The notes: a model not told the origin generated them from the letters alone. DNA of 64,000 nt from CAYQLT01 sp964418425 (GCA_964418425.1 CAYQLT010000008.1:1-64000); one strand, 5' to 3'; counted from the stretch's first letter, positions 39,527 to 49,867 are shown. Translations and numbers: made by a program.

Positions 39527-42244
39527 TCACCAGCGCAAGGCGTACTGCGCCTGGGCCGATACCGCCGGCTGGAACTGCCCGCCCGATCGGGTGCCGCCGG
39601 CCGATACACTGATCCCCACCGAGCCACCCAAGAGGGGCAGCGAGGCGGTACCCTGCACTTCAAGGCGCTCCGCCGGCTCACTGTCGGGCAGTTGCGGCTT
39701 CTGGGTGCGGCTGTAAGCCCCCCCGAGGCTCCACCACCCGAACGAACGGGACAGCCGGGCGCTGTACGTCAACGTGGCCTGGTCGGGGCTGGCTGCGTCC
39801 GGCCGCCGCTCGGCACCCAGGCGCACCGAATTGGGCCCCAAGCTGACCCCGATCTCGCCGGCGTACCCCTCGTCCACCCCCTGCACCGAATAGCCGCCGG
39901 CCCCGCCGCCGTCCGGCGCCCCATACGCGGTCTCCCGCATCCAGGAGCCCCGAAGGTCCACCACCGCTGAACCGACCGGGATACGCCGTAGTGCCGCCCC
40001 TGCCTCCAGCTGCTGGCGTTGCGGCACCGGAACCCCCTCCAGCGCGCCCACCGGCTGGCCGGTCAAAAGCGCCGGAACCAGGCCGGCTTGAGTGGACTGG
40101 CCGCTCAGCGACCACGTGAGAAAGGGCGATAGCGTCACCGAACCCAGCCGGCCATCCAGCCCCGCCTTGAAGGTAAGCCGCCGGGCGCGGGGGCTTCCCG
40201 CCGAACCGCCGCCGGACGACCCGTCCGTGCCGCTGGGGAGGTTCAGGGCCCGAGAGATCGCATCCCGGGCCAGCACCAGGATCACGTTTTCCCTCACCTC
40301 CCGCTCGTCGGCCGCCGAGAGCTGAAGGCGGAAGCGTTCGCCAAGCCGTGCCCTGGCGCTTAAGCTCAAAACCTCCTTGCCCGTGGGAGCTGATGCGGCC
40401 AGGGGCCGATACCCGGAGTCGGCCAGAAGGTAACCAAACTCCGTCTCGCCGGAGGAACGCAGGTCGGCCGCAAGGGACCATCGCAACGCGGTGCCGATCG
40501 GAAGGGGCAGGAGATTGGCCGGGCTCAAGCGGGGCACCGGGAACAGGCTGTAAAGCCCCCGCGGGTCGACCCCCGGAATGCGGGAGTAGAGAACCGACGG
40601 GTACAGGCGCAGTCCCGAGCCTTCGATCACCTCGCCGCCTTCGGCGTACGGAACCACATCGGTGATGTTCGAGAGAGTCGCCGAGGCGGCCACCTCTGTC
40701 TCGCTGCGCAGGCCCCACAGGCGGGTGCCCAGCTGCAGCGAGGCCACCAGGTTCTGCCAGGCGCCGACCACGCTGCCATCTGCTTCGATGAGCTGAGGCT
40801 GGCCCTGCGAGCTCAGGAAGGCGTCGCTGATCCAGGCAGCCCCCAGCCGTAGCCACAGCCGCTCTTCCCAAAGCAGCGGCGCCCACTGCAGGCCCACCAC
40901 GTGCCGGGCGTAGCTATCCTCGGTGGAAGAGGCCAGGCGGCCGAAGAAGGCCTCCGCCTCCGTGAACCACAGCCGCAGCCGCAGCTTCCAGCCCTCTTCG
41001 ACGCTTCGGCCCGACAGCGTGAGATCGGTGAGCCGGGGGGTGAACTGGCCTGCGGCTCCCTCCAGCACCAGCTTTCCGTCCAAAAACCTCAGGAGGGCTG
41101 ACAGGGCGTACAGGTTCGCCGAGGAGGTGGCCGCACCCGAAAGCTGCGACGTCAGCCCCTGCCGGGTTTCCACGCTGGCCCGCACCGCCAGGGGCCCCAC
41201 CTCGAGCCAGGCGCCCAGGCGGGAGGTGAACCGGGAGGCCGTCTGCCCCGGGAGGGCCGGTTCGCTGACCCGGTAATCGGCAGAGGCCCGGGTGGCGAAC
41301 TCGCCGCCCCAGTTCACCTTCAGGGGGCGGTAGGCCTGGAGCACGAACTCCTGACGCCCCGAGTTACCCGCAGGGTCGCGGGCCTGGACCACCAGCCGAT
41401 GCGGGCCCACCTCCTGCAGCCGCACGCTGACCGCGATCAGGTCGGGCACCGCCATCACGCCCGAAAGCGGCCGCCCGTCCAGCTCCACTCTCACGCTGGC
41501 CGTGTCGATGCCCCCGGAGTCGTCGATGGGACGGATGGCCAAGGTCACCCGCTCCCCAACCGCAAAGCGGCTCGGGGCCCCCACCACCTGGAAGGTGGGG
41601 GGCGTGCGGTCGGCCTGCATGCGGATGCGCGCGGGGCCCCCCGGCCCGGTCGCCGGAACCCGCACACGCCCTCCTCGCTCGTCGGTCACGTCCGCATACA
41701 CGAGCAAAGACTCCTCCGTGCGGGGAAGCGAGCGAAAGGGTATGGCCAGCGAAAGGCGGGTGCCGGCCGGCCTGGCTGCACCCGAAGCTTGCGCCGGCGG
41801 GCGGATGTGAAAGGCCGCGTAGCTTGCGCCCCCGTCGCCGCTCAGGTACACGACCGCCGAGCGCAAAGGCGGGGCCGCCTCTTGCCCTGCCGCGGGAAAG
41901 CTGACCAGCGTCACGTTGAGCGGCTGGCCCGCCACCAGCCGTGCGGGCACCCAGAGTTCGACGTACCCCAAGCCGTCAAGGCTCTCGCGCACGGTCAGGG
42001 ACCCCGGAGGTCGCGCAAAGCCGGCCGCCGGCCCGGTACCCGCCCCGGCCGCCTGGCCGCCGGCACCGGGCGCTGCGGCGACCGCCCGTGGGGTTCCTGC
42101 CACGCCAATCCCCAGGAGAAGCGCCAGGATCCCCGCCGCCGTAGCCCGGCCGACTGCGGCCGAGCGGGCCCGCCGACCCGTGCGAGCCGGCGGGCGGCCG
42201 AATAGCCGCCCGCCCGTGCCGTCTGTTGGCTTGGTGCGCTTCAC
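39527..42244 (-). CDS. putative outer-membrane beta-barrel protein with N-terminal exported domain
   Basis: 905 residues, family not recognised. Arg-rich N-terminus plus signal helix (AAGILALLLGIGVAGTPRAVA). Residues ~75-300 look like beta-sandwich domains (e.g. VRVELDGRPLSGVMAV, the bacterial Ig-like DPAGNSG motif). From about residue 305 the sequence shows strands of alternating polar/hydrophobic residues and many aromatic girdles. It ends AQAQYALRW, a terminal aromatic with alternating pattern, as recognised by the outer-membrane insertion machinery. That predicts a barrel of many strands. It begins 14 bp after the giant exported protein gene. If correct, the organism is diderm. Evidence is pattern-based, not homology-based. 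Confidence 0.6.
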   Translation of the reverse strand: MKRTKPTDGTGGRLFGRPPARTGRRARSAAVGRATAAGILALLLGIGVAGTPRAVAAAPGAGGQAAGAGTGPAAGFARPPGSLTVRESLDGLGYVELWVPARLVAGQPLNVTLVSFPAAGQEAAPPLRSAVVYLSGDGGASYAAFHIRPPAQASGAARPAGTRLSLAIPFRSLPRTEESLLVYADVTDERGGRVRVPATGPGGPARIRMQADRTPPTFQVVGAPSRFAVGERVTLAIRPIDDSGGIDTASVRVELDGRPLSGVMAVPDLIAVSVRLQEVGPHRLVVQARDPAGNSGRQEFVLQAYRPLKVNWGGEFATRASADYRVSEPALPGQTASRFTSRLGAWLEVGPLAVRASVETRQGLTSQLSGAATSSANLYALSALLRFLDGKLVLEGAAGQFTPRLTDLTLSGRSVEEGWKLRLRLWFTEAEAFFGRLASSTEDSYARHVVGLQWAPLLWEERLWLRLGAAWISDAFLSSQGQPQLIEADGSVVGAWQNLVASLQLGTRLWGLRSETEVAASATLSNITDVVPYAEGGEVIEGSGLRLYPSVLYSRIPGVDPRGLYSLFPVPRLSPANLLPLPIGTALRWSLAADLRSSGETEFGYLLADSGYRPLAASAPTGKEVLSLSARARLGERFRLQLSAADEREVRENVILVLARDAISRALNLPSGTDGSSGGGSAGSPRARRLTFKAGLDGRLGSVTLSPFLTWSLSGQSTQAGLVPALLTGQPVGALEGVPVPQRQQLEAGAALRRIPVGSAVVDLRGSWMRETAYGAPDGGGAGGYSVQGVDEGYAGEIGVSLGPNSVRLGAERRPDAASPDQATLTYSARLSRSFGWWSLGGAYSRTQKPQLPDSEPAERLEVQGTASLPLLGGSVGISVSAGGTRSGGQFQPAVSAQAQYALRW

Positions 42245-42258
42245 GGGCCACCTCCCTG

Positions 42259-45200
42259 CTATTCCTGCTCCCCTTGCACCACGTACGTGAAGCCGGCCCG
42301 CAGGGCCAGGGCCTCACCCGAGCCGAGGCTTCGAACGGTCGCCCCGTCCGGGCTGCCCGTGCGAAACTCCTGCACCGTCGCCGCCCGGGTCATCGTGGCC
42401 TGGGCCACCTGGACGCCGGCCCGTACCCCCGGGTTGCCCAGGCCGCGCAGCGTCCAGCCCGACAGCACGATGGCGCCCTCCCGCAGCCGGGTCTCGCCGC
42501 CGCCATCCAGCAGCCGCAGCACGGTGCCCCGGGCCGGANNNNNNNNNNNNNNNNNNNNNNNNNNNNNNNNNNNNNNNNNNNNNNNNNNNNNNNNNNNNNN
42601 NNNNNNNNNNNNNNNNNNNNNNNNNNNNNNNNNNNNNNCAGCCGGGTCTCGCCGCCGCCATCCAGCAGCCGCAGCACGGTGCCCCGGGCCGGATCTGCCC
42701 ACTGGATGACCGCCACCGCCGGCTGCGGCGCCTCAAACACCTCGAAGCGCACCGAGGCGGACAGGGTTTCGCCTTCGGCAGTGAAGCTAGCGGATACGGT
42801 GTAGCTGCCCTCCGCCAGCTGAAGCTCGAAGCTGGCCCCCCGGCCAATCTCCTGGCCGGCGGGCTCCAGTCTCCAGACCAGCTGGTCGGAGACCTCGTCA
42901 CCGTACGGGTTCACGGCCCGCCCCTGGAACAGAATGGGGGAGGCAGCGCTGTAGCGGCCCGCCACGGGCGAGAGCACCTCCACGCCGGCCCCGGCCACCC
43001 GGGCCCGCATCACCCGAACCCCCCACGGCTGCGAGTCGAAACGGCGCCCGGCCTCGATGCCGGCGACCTCTGCTGCCTCCACCGAGCCCCGCACCGAGTA
43101 CCGCCCTGCCGGCAGCGACAGAACGCCGGAGACCCGTCCGGGCAGCTGGTCTACCATCACCTGGAACTCCCCTACCTCCACCTGCACCGCCGCCCCGCCC
43201 GCGGGAGCCCCTCCCTCGGCCCCCTCGGGAACAGCCTCCAGCCAGCCCCGGTAGCGTCCCGGCCGCCCCACCAAAAGCTCCACGGGAACCTCCGCCTCCA
43301 GCGCCCCGGCGGCAAGCTCGAAGGCCTCGCCCTGCGGGAAGGCCAGGTCCACAGGCACCACCGCCTCCGCCACCCGGACGCTTGCGAGACTCTCGTCCAC
43401 CGGCGCCCTCGCCGGCTGCAGCAGCAGCCGCAGCGAAAGGGCCACCTCCGCGCCGGGGCCGGCGAACGCGCCCGCTGAAAACCGCAGCCTCTCCAGGTCC
43501 TCGGCAGAGGTGGCAAGCAGCTCGGGCCCACCCAACGGCCCGGCTCCCACCAGCTCCACGGCGTAGAAGGGGAAGGCACGGAGGAAGTCCGCCAGTCGCC
43601 GGACGTCCCCGCCGGCAGCCGTCCAATCCACCGACGCCCCCACGTGCAAAGCCTCGTCGCCTTCCACCACGGTGCGCTGCAGGCCCGCCTCGTCCAGCAC
43701 CGCGAAGCCGGTAAGGCGGGGCGCCTGCACGGAAAACTCGGCCACGCCGGTTCCCGCGGTGTTGGAGGCCGCATCGGTCACCCTGGCGCTCAGCCGGTGG
43801 ATGCCGGGGCCCAGATCCTCAAGCTGGAAGCGGGCCGGCGGTCCTGCGAGGCCTTCCTGACGGGCTACCAGCTGCCCGCCGTCATAGAGCTCGACGGTGA
43901 ACGGCGCCTGCCCTTGCTCCGAGAAGCGCACCTCCACAGGCACCGCCGAGCCCAGGAGATAGGCCTCCTGCAGGACGCCCAGCTCGGGCGCGAGGTCCGC
44001 CGAGGCGACAAAGAAGGTGAGGCTGGCGCGGGCCAGCTCCCCCACCGCCGGGTGGGTCAGCACCAACTCCGCCTCCACCCGGCCCCCGGGAAGCTCGCCG
44101 GGCGCGAGGGTGAGCGGGGCCGGCTGGTCGAAGCTTTGGCCGCCTACCTGCCACGCATATGCAAGGGGGAAGGCGGCGGCGTCCAGTTCCCGCCCCCGCA
44201 CGGGATCGCTCAGGGTCAGCTGCAGGATGAGGGTGTCCGTCATCAGGAAGTTCAGGCCGGTGATCCCGTCGGCGGTGATCGCCCGAAGGCTGGCCAGCGG
44301 AGCGACCGCCTCGAAAGAGCGCACGGTCTCCCGCTGCTCTCCCCGGGCGTCCTCCACCACAGCGCGCAGCTCGTAGCGGCCCGGCGCCAGGGGCATGAGA
44401 TCAAACTGCACTGCCGTCCCCGCCTCCAGGCCGCTCCATGCGGCTAGCTCCTGACCGTCCCCGCCAGGCCCGCTCAGCAGCAAGCGCAGAGAGTAGGGGG
44501 AAAGGCCCCCGATGGCCTGCGGCAGCTCCACCGTGAGCGTCGGAGGCTCAAGCAGCACGAAGCGCTCTTCGATGCCCGTCAGCACGGGTTCGGCCAGCCT
44601 TCGCGCCACGTTGAAGACCACGGGTTCGCTCTGGCTTCGAATCCCTGGCAGGCCCGGCAGAAAGACCTCGGCATGGACGACGTGCTCACCCGGGTCGAAC
44701 GGCCGGCTCAGCGACGGCCCCGATCCGATCCGAAGCCCTCGGTCGAACCACTCGACCTCCAGACCCGGCGACCAGTCCGGCAGCTCGGCCAGCTCCAGGC
44801 CGACCGTCTCCCCCTCGGCAAAGGTGGCGCCGGGCTCGGGCTGCACAAGGCGGACCTCCGGCAGCTCTTCCACCCGTAGCTCCCGAACGGCGGAGGCCGC
44901 CGCGTCGATGGGCACACCCAGGCGGCTCAGGGGCGCCACCTGCCAGAAAAGAGAGGCGCCGGGCTGCAAAACCCGGGTTGCGTCCGCGTAGCGATACGAC
45001 GTGGACAGCCCCACGTCCACGCTCCAGGCGCCCTCCATGGAAGGCGCCTCGCTGAAGCTCACCCGGTATCCCGAAAAGGCGGCTCGCACACCGCCGGGGT
45101 TGGGATCGCTCCACTCCAGCACCGGCTCCAGCGAGCGCACGCCTTCGTCATCTTCGGGCCGCTCTGCCACCAGGGGCTCCACCGCCACGGAGAACTCCAC

Positions 45201-46232
45201 CATCTCCCCTTCGCTGCGGGCCCCCACCCCCACCACCTTGCCCGCCGGATCCACCAGCCGGGCGACGGCGCGGTACGTGTGGCCAGGGATCAGGTCCGCC
45301 TCCCCGGGAGGGTACGCCACTGCCAGGGTGCGGTTGTACTGGGCGCTGGACAGGGAAAGGCTGACCGGTGAGCTCCACGAACCCGCCGGGTCGGTGCGAT
45401 CCTCCACCGACAGGGTCAGGGTAAGGGAGGAGATGTCCGTCGGCACGTCCGGGATGGCAAGGCGCCACGACGGCCGCACCGTCTCGACGGCCTCCCCGTC
45501 GCCCGGAAACTCAAACGTCACCGGCTCGGGGTTGCTGTTGACCAATACGACTGGCGGGGCAGACAGGATCGTCTGCTCGTTCTCCGCGTTGATAGCCGTG
45601 AAATCTAGAGCGATGCGGAACGCGGGCAGCATGCCACCCCGGGCCAGAATATCGTCGAGCAGCTGCTGCACGGTAGGCAGATCCCGGTTTGTCTCCACAC
45701 GGCTCGTCACCGGAGGGTCGGCCTGGTCGATCTGGCCCTGTTGGACCAGATCCTGAAGCTTGCGATCGAAGCCCTCCTTATTGAGCCGCCGCTCGGTCAC
45801 GTCGATGCCAAAATCCAGGTTGCTGACACATAGCGTGTCCGTGTACTTGTCGGTGAAACGGATGGGCCCTACCTTGAAGGAGGCGTTCCCGGAAAGCTCG
45901 GGGTCGAGTTCGACGGAGAAGTTTACGTCGATGTCCACCCTCACCCGCTTACCCTGCACCATGGAAGGGGGAAGGCAAAGCTCCAACACCTTGCGCTGCT
46001 CCACGTCCGCCAGGCCGATGGTGGCCAGCTCCGCCGCCGACACAAACTGCGGTTCTGCCGCCCGCGCGACATCCGGGGCCGCGCCGGCAAGCGCCCACGC
46101 TGCCAAAAGCCCAACTGCCGCAGCGAGCCATGCCCGGCGAAGCAGAGGAGCTGCAGAAGTCCCAACTCCGCGGAGAGCTCCACCCCCGGGCAAACCACGT
46201 GGCAAGCCTCGCTCCGAACCCATCGCCTGCAC
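42259..46232 (-). CDS. giant exported multi-domain protein with Ig-like repeats (spans an artificial gap)
   Basis: N-terminal signal (AWLAAAVGLLAAWALAGAAPDVARA), then a long succession of beta-sandwich-like modules. Repeated patterns such as RYELRAVVEDARGEQRE, RLSARVTDAASNTAG and RYSVRGSVEAAE are seen at roughly 90-120-residue intervals. Cys is almost absent. No catalytic motif recognised. The frame is broken at 42539-42638 only by 100 N flanked by an identical 55-bp sequence; merging the copies gives one 1,272-residue protein ending FTYVVQGEQE. The final module has a FecR-like look (GAIVLSGWTLRGLG). The beta-barrel gene follows 14 bp later, so the two probably form a surface pair. Confidence 0.72.
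42484..42538. repeat. 55-bp repeat, copy 1 (left flank of gap)
   Basis: Identical in all 55 bases to 42639-42693. The two copies lie on either side of the 100-N run, the usual signature of two contigs that overlap but were not merged. Confidence 0.95.
42539..42638. other. assembly gap, 100 N, artificial
   Basis: Lies between two identical 55-bp flanks. Deleting the Ns plus one copy (155 bp) makes the coding length 3,819 bp, divisible by three, without internal stop. The gap probably contains no missing sequence. Confidence 0.95.
42639..42693. repeat. 55-bp repeat, copy 2 (right flank of gap)
   Basis: Second identical copy; see 42484-42538. Both encode the same peptide part (ARGTVLRLLDGGGETRL) of the giant exported protein. 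Confidence 0.95.
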
Positions 46233-46498
46233 CTCCGAACCGGGATAACCGCCCTGCGCCCACCGCAGGCCCGCTGCAGGCGGTGCGCTCTCCCCGGATG
46301 TCCTTTCCAGCAGGGATGTTTCCGCGGAATGTCCGGGCCTTCCTGTCGGGTCCTGTCAACTCCCAAAACCGGCGACCCAAATGCCGGAGCAGGGGAAAAG
46401 GCTCGCGTAGAAGCGAAGGTCAGAATACGCCGTGTTGGCGTCTCGGGTGGGCGTGCTGGATGCCCGGAACGTGGCTCGGCCCGTGGGTCCGGCGCTGG

Positions 46499-46894
46499 CT
46501 ACACCTCTCCAAACAGATCGCCAAGCCGGCAGGTGAACCCTGGCAGGACCGGCTCTTCGATGACGGCTCCGGGGGTTGACCAGACGTGCGGCGGTTGCGC
46601 TGCAGCATGACGGGTCAGGGTGCGAGCCTGCGGGTCCACCCCCCACACCGCGCGCACGCCGGCCTCCAGGTACTGCTGGATCTTCCGACTCAGGTCGGGC
46701 TCCGAAGGATCCCGGACCTCCACGGCCAGACCCGGCGGAACAGACGTAAAACCGCTTGCGTCTCCGACGTGGGCCGCCCGTTCGGCGGAGTAGAACGCCA
46801 CATCAGGAGCCCGGAGTACGTCGGGGCCCCGGCGGACGAAAAAGCCCGACCCGCCGACCACAACCTCACCCAGCTTCTTGGTGATGACGTCCAC
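46499..46894 (-). CDS. Uma2-like (DUF820) nuclease-fold protein, short form
   Basis: 131 residues resembling the C-terminal two thirds of Uma2-family PD-(D/E)XK proteins. RRGPDVLRAPDVAFYSAER carries the catalytic-type Asp, PPGLAVEVRDPSEPDLS the Glu-x-(Lys-like) strand, and VRAVWGVDPQARTLT plus EEPVLPGFTCRLGDLF the standard end. The usual N-terminal YELIDGEL part is absent upstream. GTG 46894 has AAAGGAGGT seven bases before it, a strong ribosome site, so the short form may be expressed and is not obviously a pseudogene. Function of the family is undetermined. Confidence 0.68.
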   Translation of the reverse strand: MDVITKKLGEVVVGGSGFFVRRGPDVLRAPDVAFYSAERAAHVGDASGFTSVPPGLAVEVRDPSEPDLSRKIQQYLEAGVRAVWGVDPQARTLTRHAAAQPPHVWSTPGAVIEEPVLPGFTCRLGDLFGEV

Positions 46895-47063
46895 GGGCGC
46901 GGACCTCCTTTGTTCCCTGCCGTAGTGTACCATGGCCACGTCAGGGCGCTGGCCCGGCACTGGAAAGACGGCCAGGACCGGGTGCCTTCTCCCACCCGCC
47001 GGCCGGCAGATCCTCTCGGCCCGGGCGGCAGGGAGGCGAGGCCCGGCCTCGAACCCTGTCAGG

Positions 47064-48398
47064 GTGCCTCCTACGAATCGCATCGAAGACGACCCTCTGC
47101 ATGACGGCAACGGCTTCCAATCCCGGCGGCTGCGGCTGGCCCGCCTTCTCGGAACCGCCATCGCCGCTGCGGTCTCCGGTTTTCTGGCAGAGCGAGCGGG
47201 CGTGCCTGTGGCCTGGCTGGTCGGACCGGTGGTGGCGGCCGTCGCCCTTAACTGGGTGGACCGGCTGTACCCGCCCCCGGCAGGCGTCCTGCGCCTGGCG
47301 CAAGCGGTCATCGGCCTTTCCCTTGGATCCGCGTTTCGCCGGGACGTGCTGGCGGTGCTGGCGGACGCCTGGCCCGCCGTTTCAGCTTCGGTTCTGGCCA
47401 CGCTGGCGGGAGGCGTGGCGGCGGGTCTCGTGCTGGCGGCCCGGGCACGCATCGACCGGGTAACCGCCCTGCTCGGCTTCGTTCCGGGGGCGGCTTCGGG
47501 AATGGTGGCGGCAAGCGCCGACCTGCACGCCGACCCCGGGGTGGTAGCGCTGGTGCAGTACCTGCGGCTCATCCTGGTGGTCCTGTCCGCGCCCGCGCTG
47601 GTGGGCACCGCCCGGCTTCTGGAGGAGGGCCCGGTAGGCGCGCCGCCGGCGGCCGTGATCGGGGAGTCCCCGCCCGCAGCGGCGGGAGGGGGAACCACCC
47701 TCTCATCGGGCGGTGGGCTCGTCGGCGAGGTGTGGCAGGCCCCGCTGCCCCTTCTGGCCGGCCTGGCCATCGCCGCCCTGGGCGCTGCCGTGGGTAAGCG
47801 GCTGCCCCTGCCCGCCGCCCCTTTGCTGGTGGCGATGACCCTGGCCGCTCTCACCTCGTCTGCAGCCGGGCTCCCTCTGATGGTGCCTGGCCTGCTGAGC
47901 GGGGCGGCCCTGGCCGTGCTGGGAACGTGGGTCGGCAGCCGGTTCGAGCGGGCGACGGTGGAACGGGCCGGCCGGGTGGCAGCTGTCTCGGCCGCCCTGA
48001 CCGTGGGCCTGTTCGCACTGTCCGTTGCGGTCGGCTGGAGCCTGCACCGGTTCAGCGGGATACCGACCCTGGCCGCGCTCCTGGCCACCGCTCCGGGCGC
48101 CATCGAAACGATGACCGCGATCGCGGTGGCCACAGGAGCGCATCCCGAGCTGGTCCTTGCCGTGCACGTCGCCCGCTTCGTGGTCGCACTTCTCGTGGGG
48201 CCACCGCTGAGCGCGGCCCTCTCCGGCCGCCCCCGCCGCCGCGGCTCGCCCGGGCTGTTACACCCGGCCGGCGGGCCCGGGAGCATTGCGCCTCGGCTCT
48301 GGCGGCTCCGCCCTCCTCGCCCGCGCCCGCGGCGATCAGCGGGGGAGGGGATGCCATCGACCCGAAGGCTCCCCCCGCCGTGCGCCGGCCGAAGTTAA
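47064..48398 (+). CDS. AbrB-family membrane protein (putative permease/ammonia-monooxygenase regulator-like)
   Basis: About 444 residues with ten to eleven hydrophobic segments arranged as two AbrB/TIGR03082 modules. The first is GTAIAAAVSGFLAERAGVPVAWLVGP (quoted: FLAERAGVPVAWLVGP) with LGFVPGAASGMVAASADL; the second ends LLATAPGAIETMTAIAVATG. The paired PGAxxxM motifs are family signatures. A 30-residue Gly/Pro loop separates the modules. GTG 47064 is the chosen start; an ATG at 46932 is in frame but out of the family region. The C-terminal Arg/Pro-rich tail of ~40 residues is unusual. The substrate of this transporter family is not established. Confidence 0.83.
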   Translation: MPPTNRIEDDPLHDGNGFQSRRLRLARLLGTAIAAAVSGFLAERAGVPVAWLVGPVVAAVALNWVDRLYPPPAGVLRLAQAVIGLSLGSAFRRDVLAVLADAWPAVSASVLATLAGGVAAGLVLAARARIDRVTALLGFVPGAASGMVAASADLHADPGVVALVQYLRLILVVLSAPALVGTARLLEEGPVGAPPAAVIGESPPAAAGGGTTLSSGGGLVGEVWQAPLPLLAGLAIAALGAAVGKRLPLPAAPLLVAMTLAALTSSAAGLPLMVPGLLSGAALAVLGTWVGSRFERATVERAGRVAAVSAALTVGLFALSVAVGWSLHRFSGIPTLAALLATAPGAIETMTAIAVATGAHPELVLAVHVARFVVALLVGPPLSAALSGRPRRRGSPGLLHPAGGPGSIAPRLWRLRPPRPRPRRSAGEGMPSTRRLPPPCAGRS

Positions 48399-48521
48399 GG
48401 GCCACGACCTGTTCCGAACCGGCCGCATCACGTGGCCGATGCGCAGGATGGTGATGCGGTCCTCTTCCCGCAGGCTTCCGAACCGGCCTGGAAGTGGGTG
48501 CGCGCGTCCATGCATACGCGT

Positions 48522-48527
48522 TATACT
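48522..48527 (+). promoter_or_regulatory. -10 element before the second toxin-antitoxin pair
   Basis: TATACT lies 21 bases upstream of the TTG start codon at 48548, followed by the strong ribosome site GAGGAGGGG. The -35 position is GC-rich and unconvincing. Confidence 0.4.
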
Positions 48528-48547
48528 CCGTAGAGGAGGGGATCGCA

Positions 48548-48790
48548 TTGAGGACGACCATCGAACTGCCCGAAGAGAAGCGAGCGCTCCTCGTCGCCCT
48601 GGCAGCCAAACGTGGCTTGCGGGGATATTCTGCCCTGATCAACGAGGCTATTGACTTTTATCTGCGCGAGCACGCCCGTTCTCGAGCGGATCTCGAGGAA
48701 ATCCAGCGTCTGGCAGGCACCTGGTCCGATGACGACGTGACAGACTTCAGGCGAAGGGTCGCCGAGGTATGGAAGAGCTGGCCGCGGTAG
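48548..48790 (+). CDS. vapB: ribbon-helix-helix antitoxin
   Basis: 80-residue CopG/VapB-like antitoxin. RTTIELPEEKRALLVALAAKRG and YSALINEAIDFYLREH fit the ribbon-helix-helix, and the tail DDDVTDFRRRVAEVW should wrap the toxin. TTG 48548 has AGGAGGGG six bases upstream and places the ribbon strand at residue 2. It overlaps the PIN toxin gene by 22 bp. Expected to bind its own promoter region. Confidence 0.8.
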   Translation: MRTTIELPEEKRALLVALAAKRGLRGYSALINEAIDFYLREHARSRADLEEIQRLAGTWSDDDVTDFRRRVAEVWKSWPR

Positions 48791-49179
48791 TGGACACCTC
48801 CGTCCTCGTGGACTTCTTTCGAGGCGACGAACGGGCAGTCTCCGGGGTTATGCGTCTTCTGAGCGAAGGGACGCCGTATACAACCGCCGTGACACTGTTC
48901 GAGTTCTTTGTCGGCGTTGACCCAGCTTCTCGCCGGGGCCAAAACGCGCGCAAGCTGTTCGACCGGTTGAGCGTGCTTCCCCTGGATTCGAATGCGGCGC
49001 TGCTTGCGGCATCCATCGCTCGCGACTTGAGCAGGGCGGGCCGCCCCATCGGAACCGGGGACGTCCTCATCGCCGGTATTGCCCTGGCCAACCGCCTCCC
49101 CGTGATGACGTCCAACGTAGATCACTTTCGTAGAGTCGGCAGGCTGAAGGTACTCAGCCCCGGTGATCTTGCCCTCTAG
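48769..49179 (+). CDS. vapC: VapC-type PIN-domain toxin
   Basis: 136-residue PIN ribonuclease. AVVDTSVLVDFFRGDE (first Asp), the Glu in VTLFEFFVG, GTGDVLIAGIAL (third Asp) and TSNVDHFRRV (fourth) are all present, so it should be active. It overlaps the antitoxin gene by 22 bp, standard coupling for vapBC. Not closely similar to the VapC at 21901-22356, so the two are independent acquisitions rather than a duplication. Confidence 0.9.
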   Translation: MEELAAVVDTSVLVDFFRGDERAVSGVMRLLSEGTPYTTAVTLFEFFVGVDPASRRGQNARKLFDRLSVLPLDSNAALLAASIARDLSRAGRPIGTGDVLIAGIALANRLPVMTSNVDHFRRVGRLKVLSPGDLAL

Positions 49180-49270
49180 CCGGTGCCCGGCTCCACGGTC
49201 AGCTCATGCGCCCGCAGCAGCCGAAGGCGACCGGAAATCGGGGCCGGGAGGCCGGCCGGCGGCGAGAGAC

Positions 49271-49807
49271 CTACGCGGCGGCCTGCTGGGAGGCGGCAAC
49301 GGCCTCCGCGTCGATGGTGAAGCTGACCTCCTCGCCCACCAGCAGGGCCCCGAACTCGAGAACCTGGTTCCAGGTCAGCCCCCAGTCCTTGCGGTTGAGT
49401 ACGCCGCGCCCCGTCACCCCTGCCCGGAGGTTGCCCCACGGGTCGCGGATGGGCTCGGTGACCTCCACCTCGAAACTCACGGGCCGCGTCACGTCCCGGA
49501 TGGTGAAATCGCCGTGGATCCGGTAGCGGCGCTGGCCGAGGGGCTCGATGCGGGTGCTGCGAAAGATCAGATGGGGATGGCGCTCGGCGTCCAGGAAGTC
49601 GGGCGAACGAAGATGGGCGTCACGCTGGGGCTCGCCGGTCTCGATGCTGGCCGCCTCGATGGTCGCCTCGATGCGGCTCAGCTGCCCGCTGTCGTCGGTC
49701 TCGGCCAGGCCGGACACCTTCTTCATCTGGCCCCGCACCGTAAACAGGCCCATGTGCTTGACCGAAAACGCCAGGCTGGCGTGGCTGGAGTCCACAGACC
49801 ACCTCAT
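49271..49807 (-). CDS. YceI-family lipocalin-like protein
   Basis: 178 residues, YceI-like fold that binds isoprenoid-type lipids in characterised members. [19 protein letters not shown] starts the family, RGQMKKVSG and [16 protein letters not shown] follow, and [15 protein letters not shown] is the classical central motif. No signal peptide is present with ATG 49807, so this is a cytoplasmic type. The open frame extends to 49849 without similarity. It is divergent from hxlR. Confidence 0.92.
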   Translation of the reverse strand: MRWSVDSSHASLAFSVKHMGLFTVRGQMKKVSGLAETDDSGQLSRIEATIEAASIETGEPQRDAHLRSPDFLDAERHPHLIFRSTRIEPLGQRRYRIHGDFTIRDVTRPVSFEVEVTEPIRDPWGNLRAGVTGRGVLNRKDWGLTWNQVLEFGALLVGEEVSFTIDAEAVAASQQAAA

Positions 49808-49867
49808 CGGCTCTCGCCGTCCCCTCCCGCAAGACCTGTGTGGGATCACGCTGCAGGGTCGTGTGCA

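Noticed and set aside
42484..42693. Genuine tandem repeat or CRISPR-like unit
   Set aside because: Only two copies exist, exactly flanking an N run, and removal of one restores the frame; contig overlap explains them.
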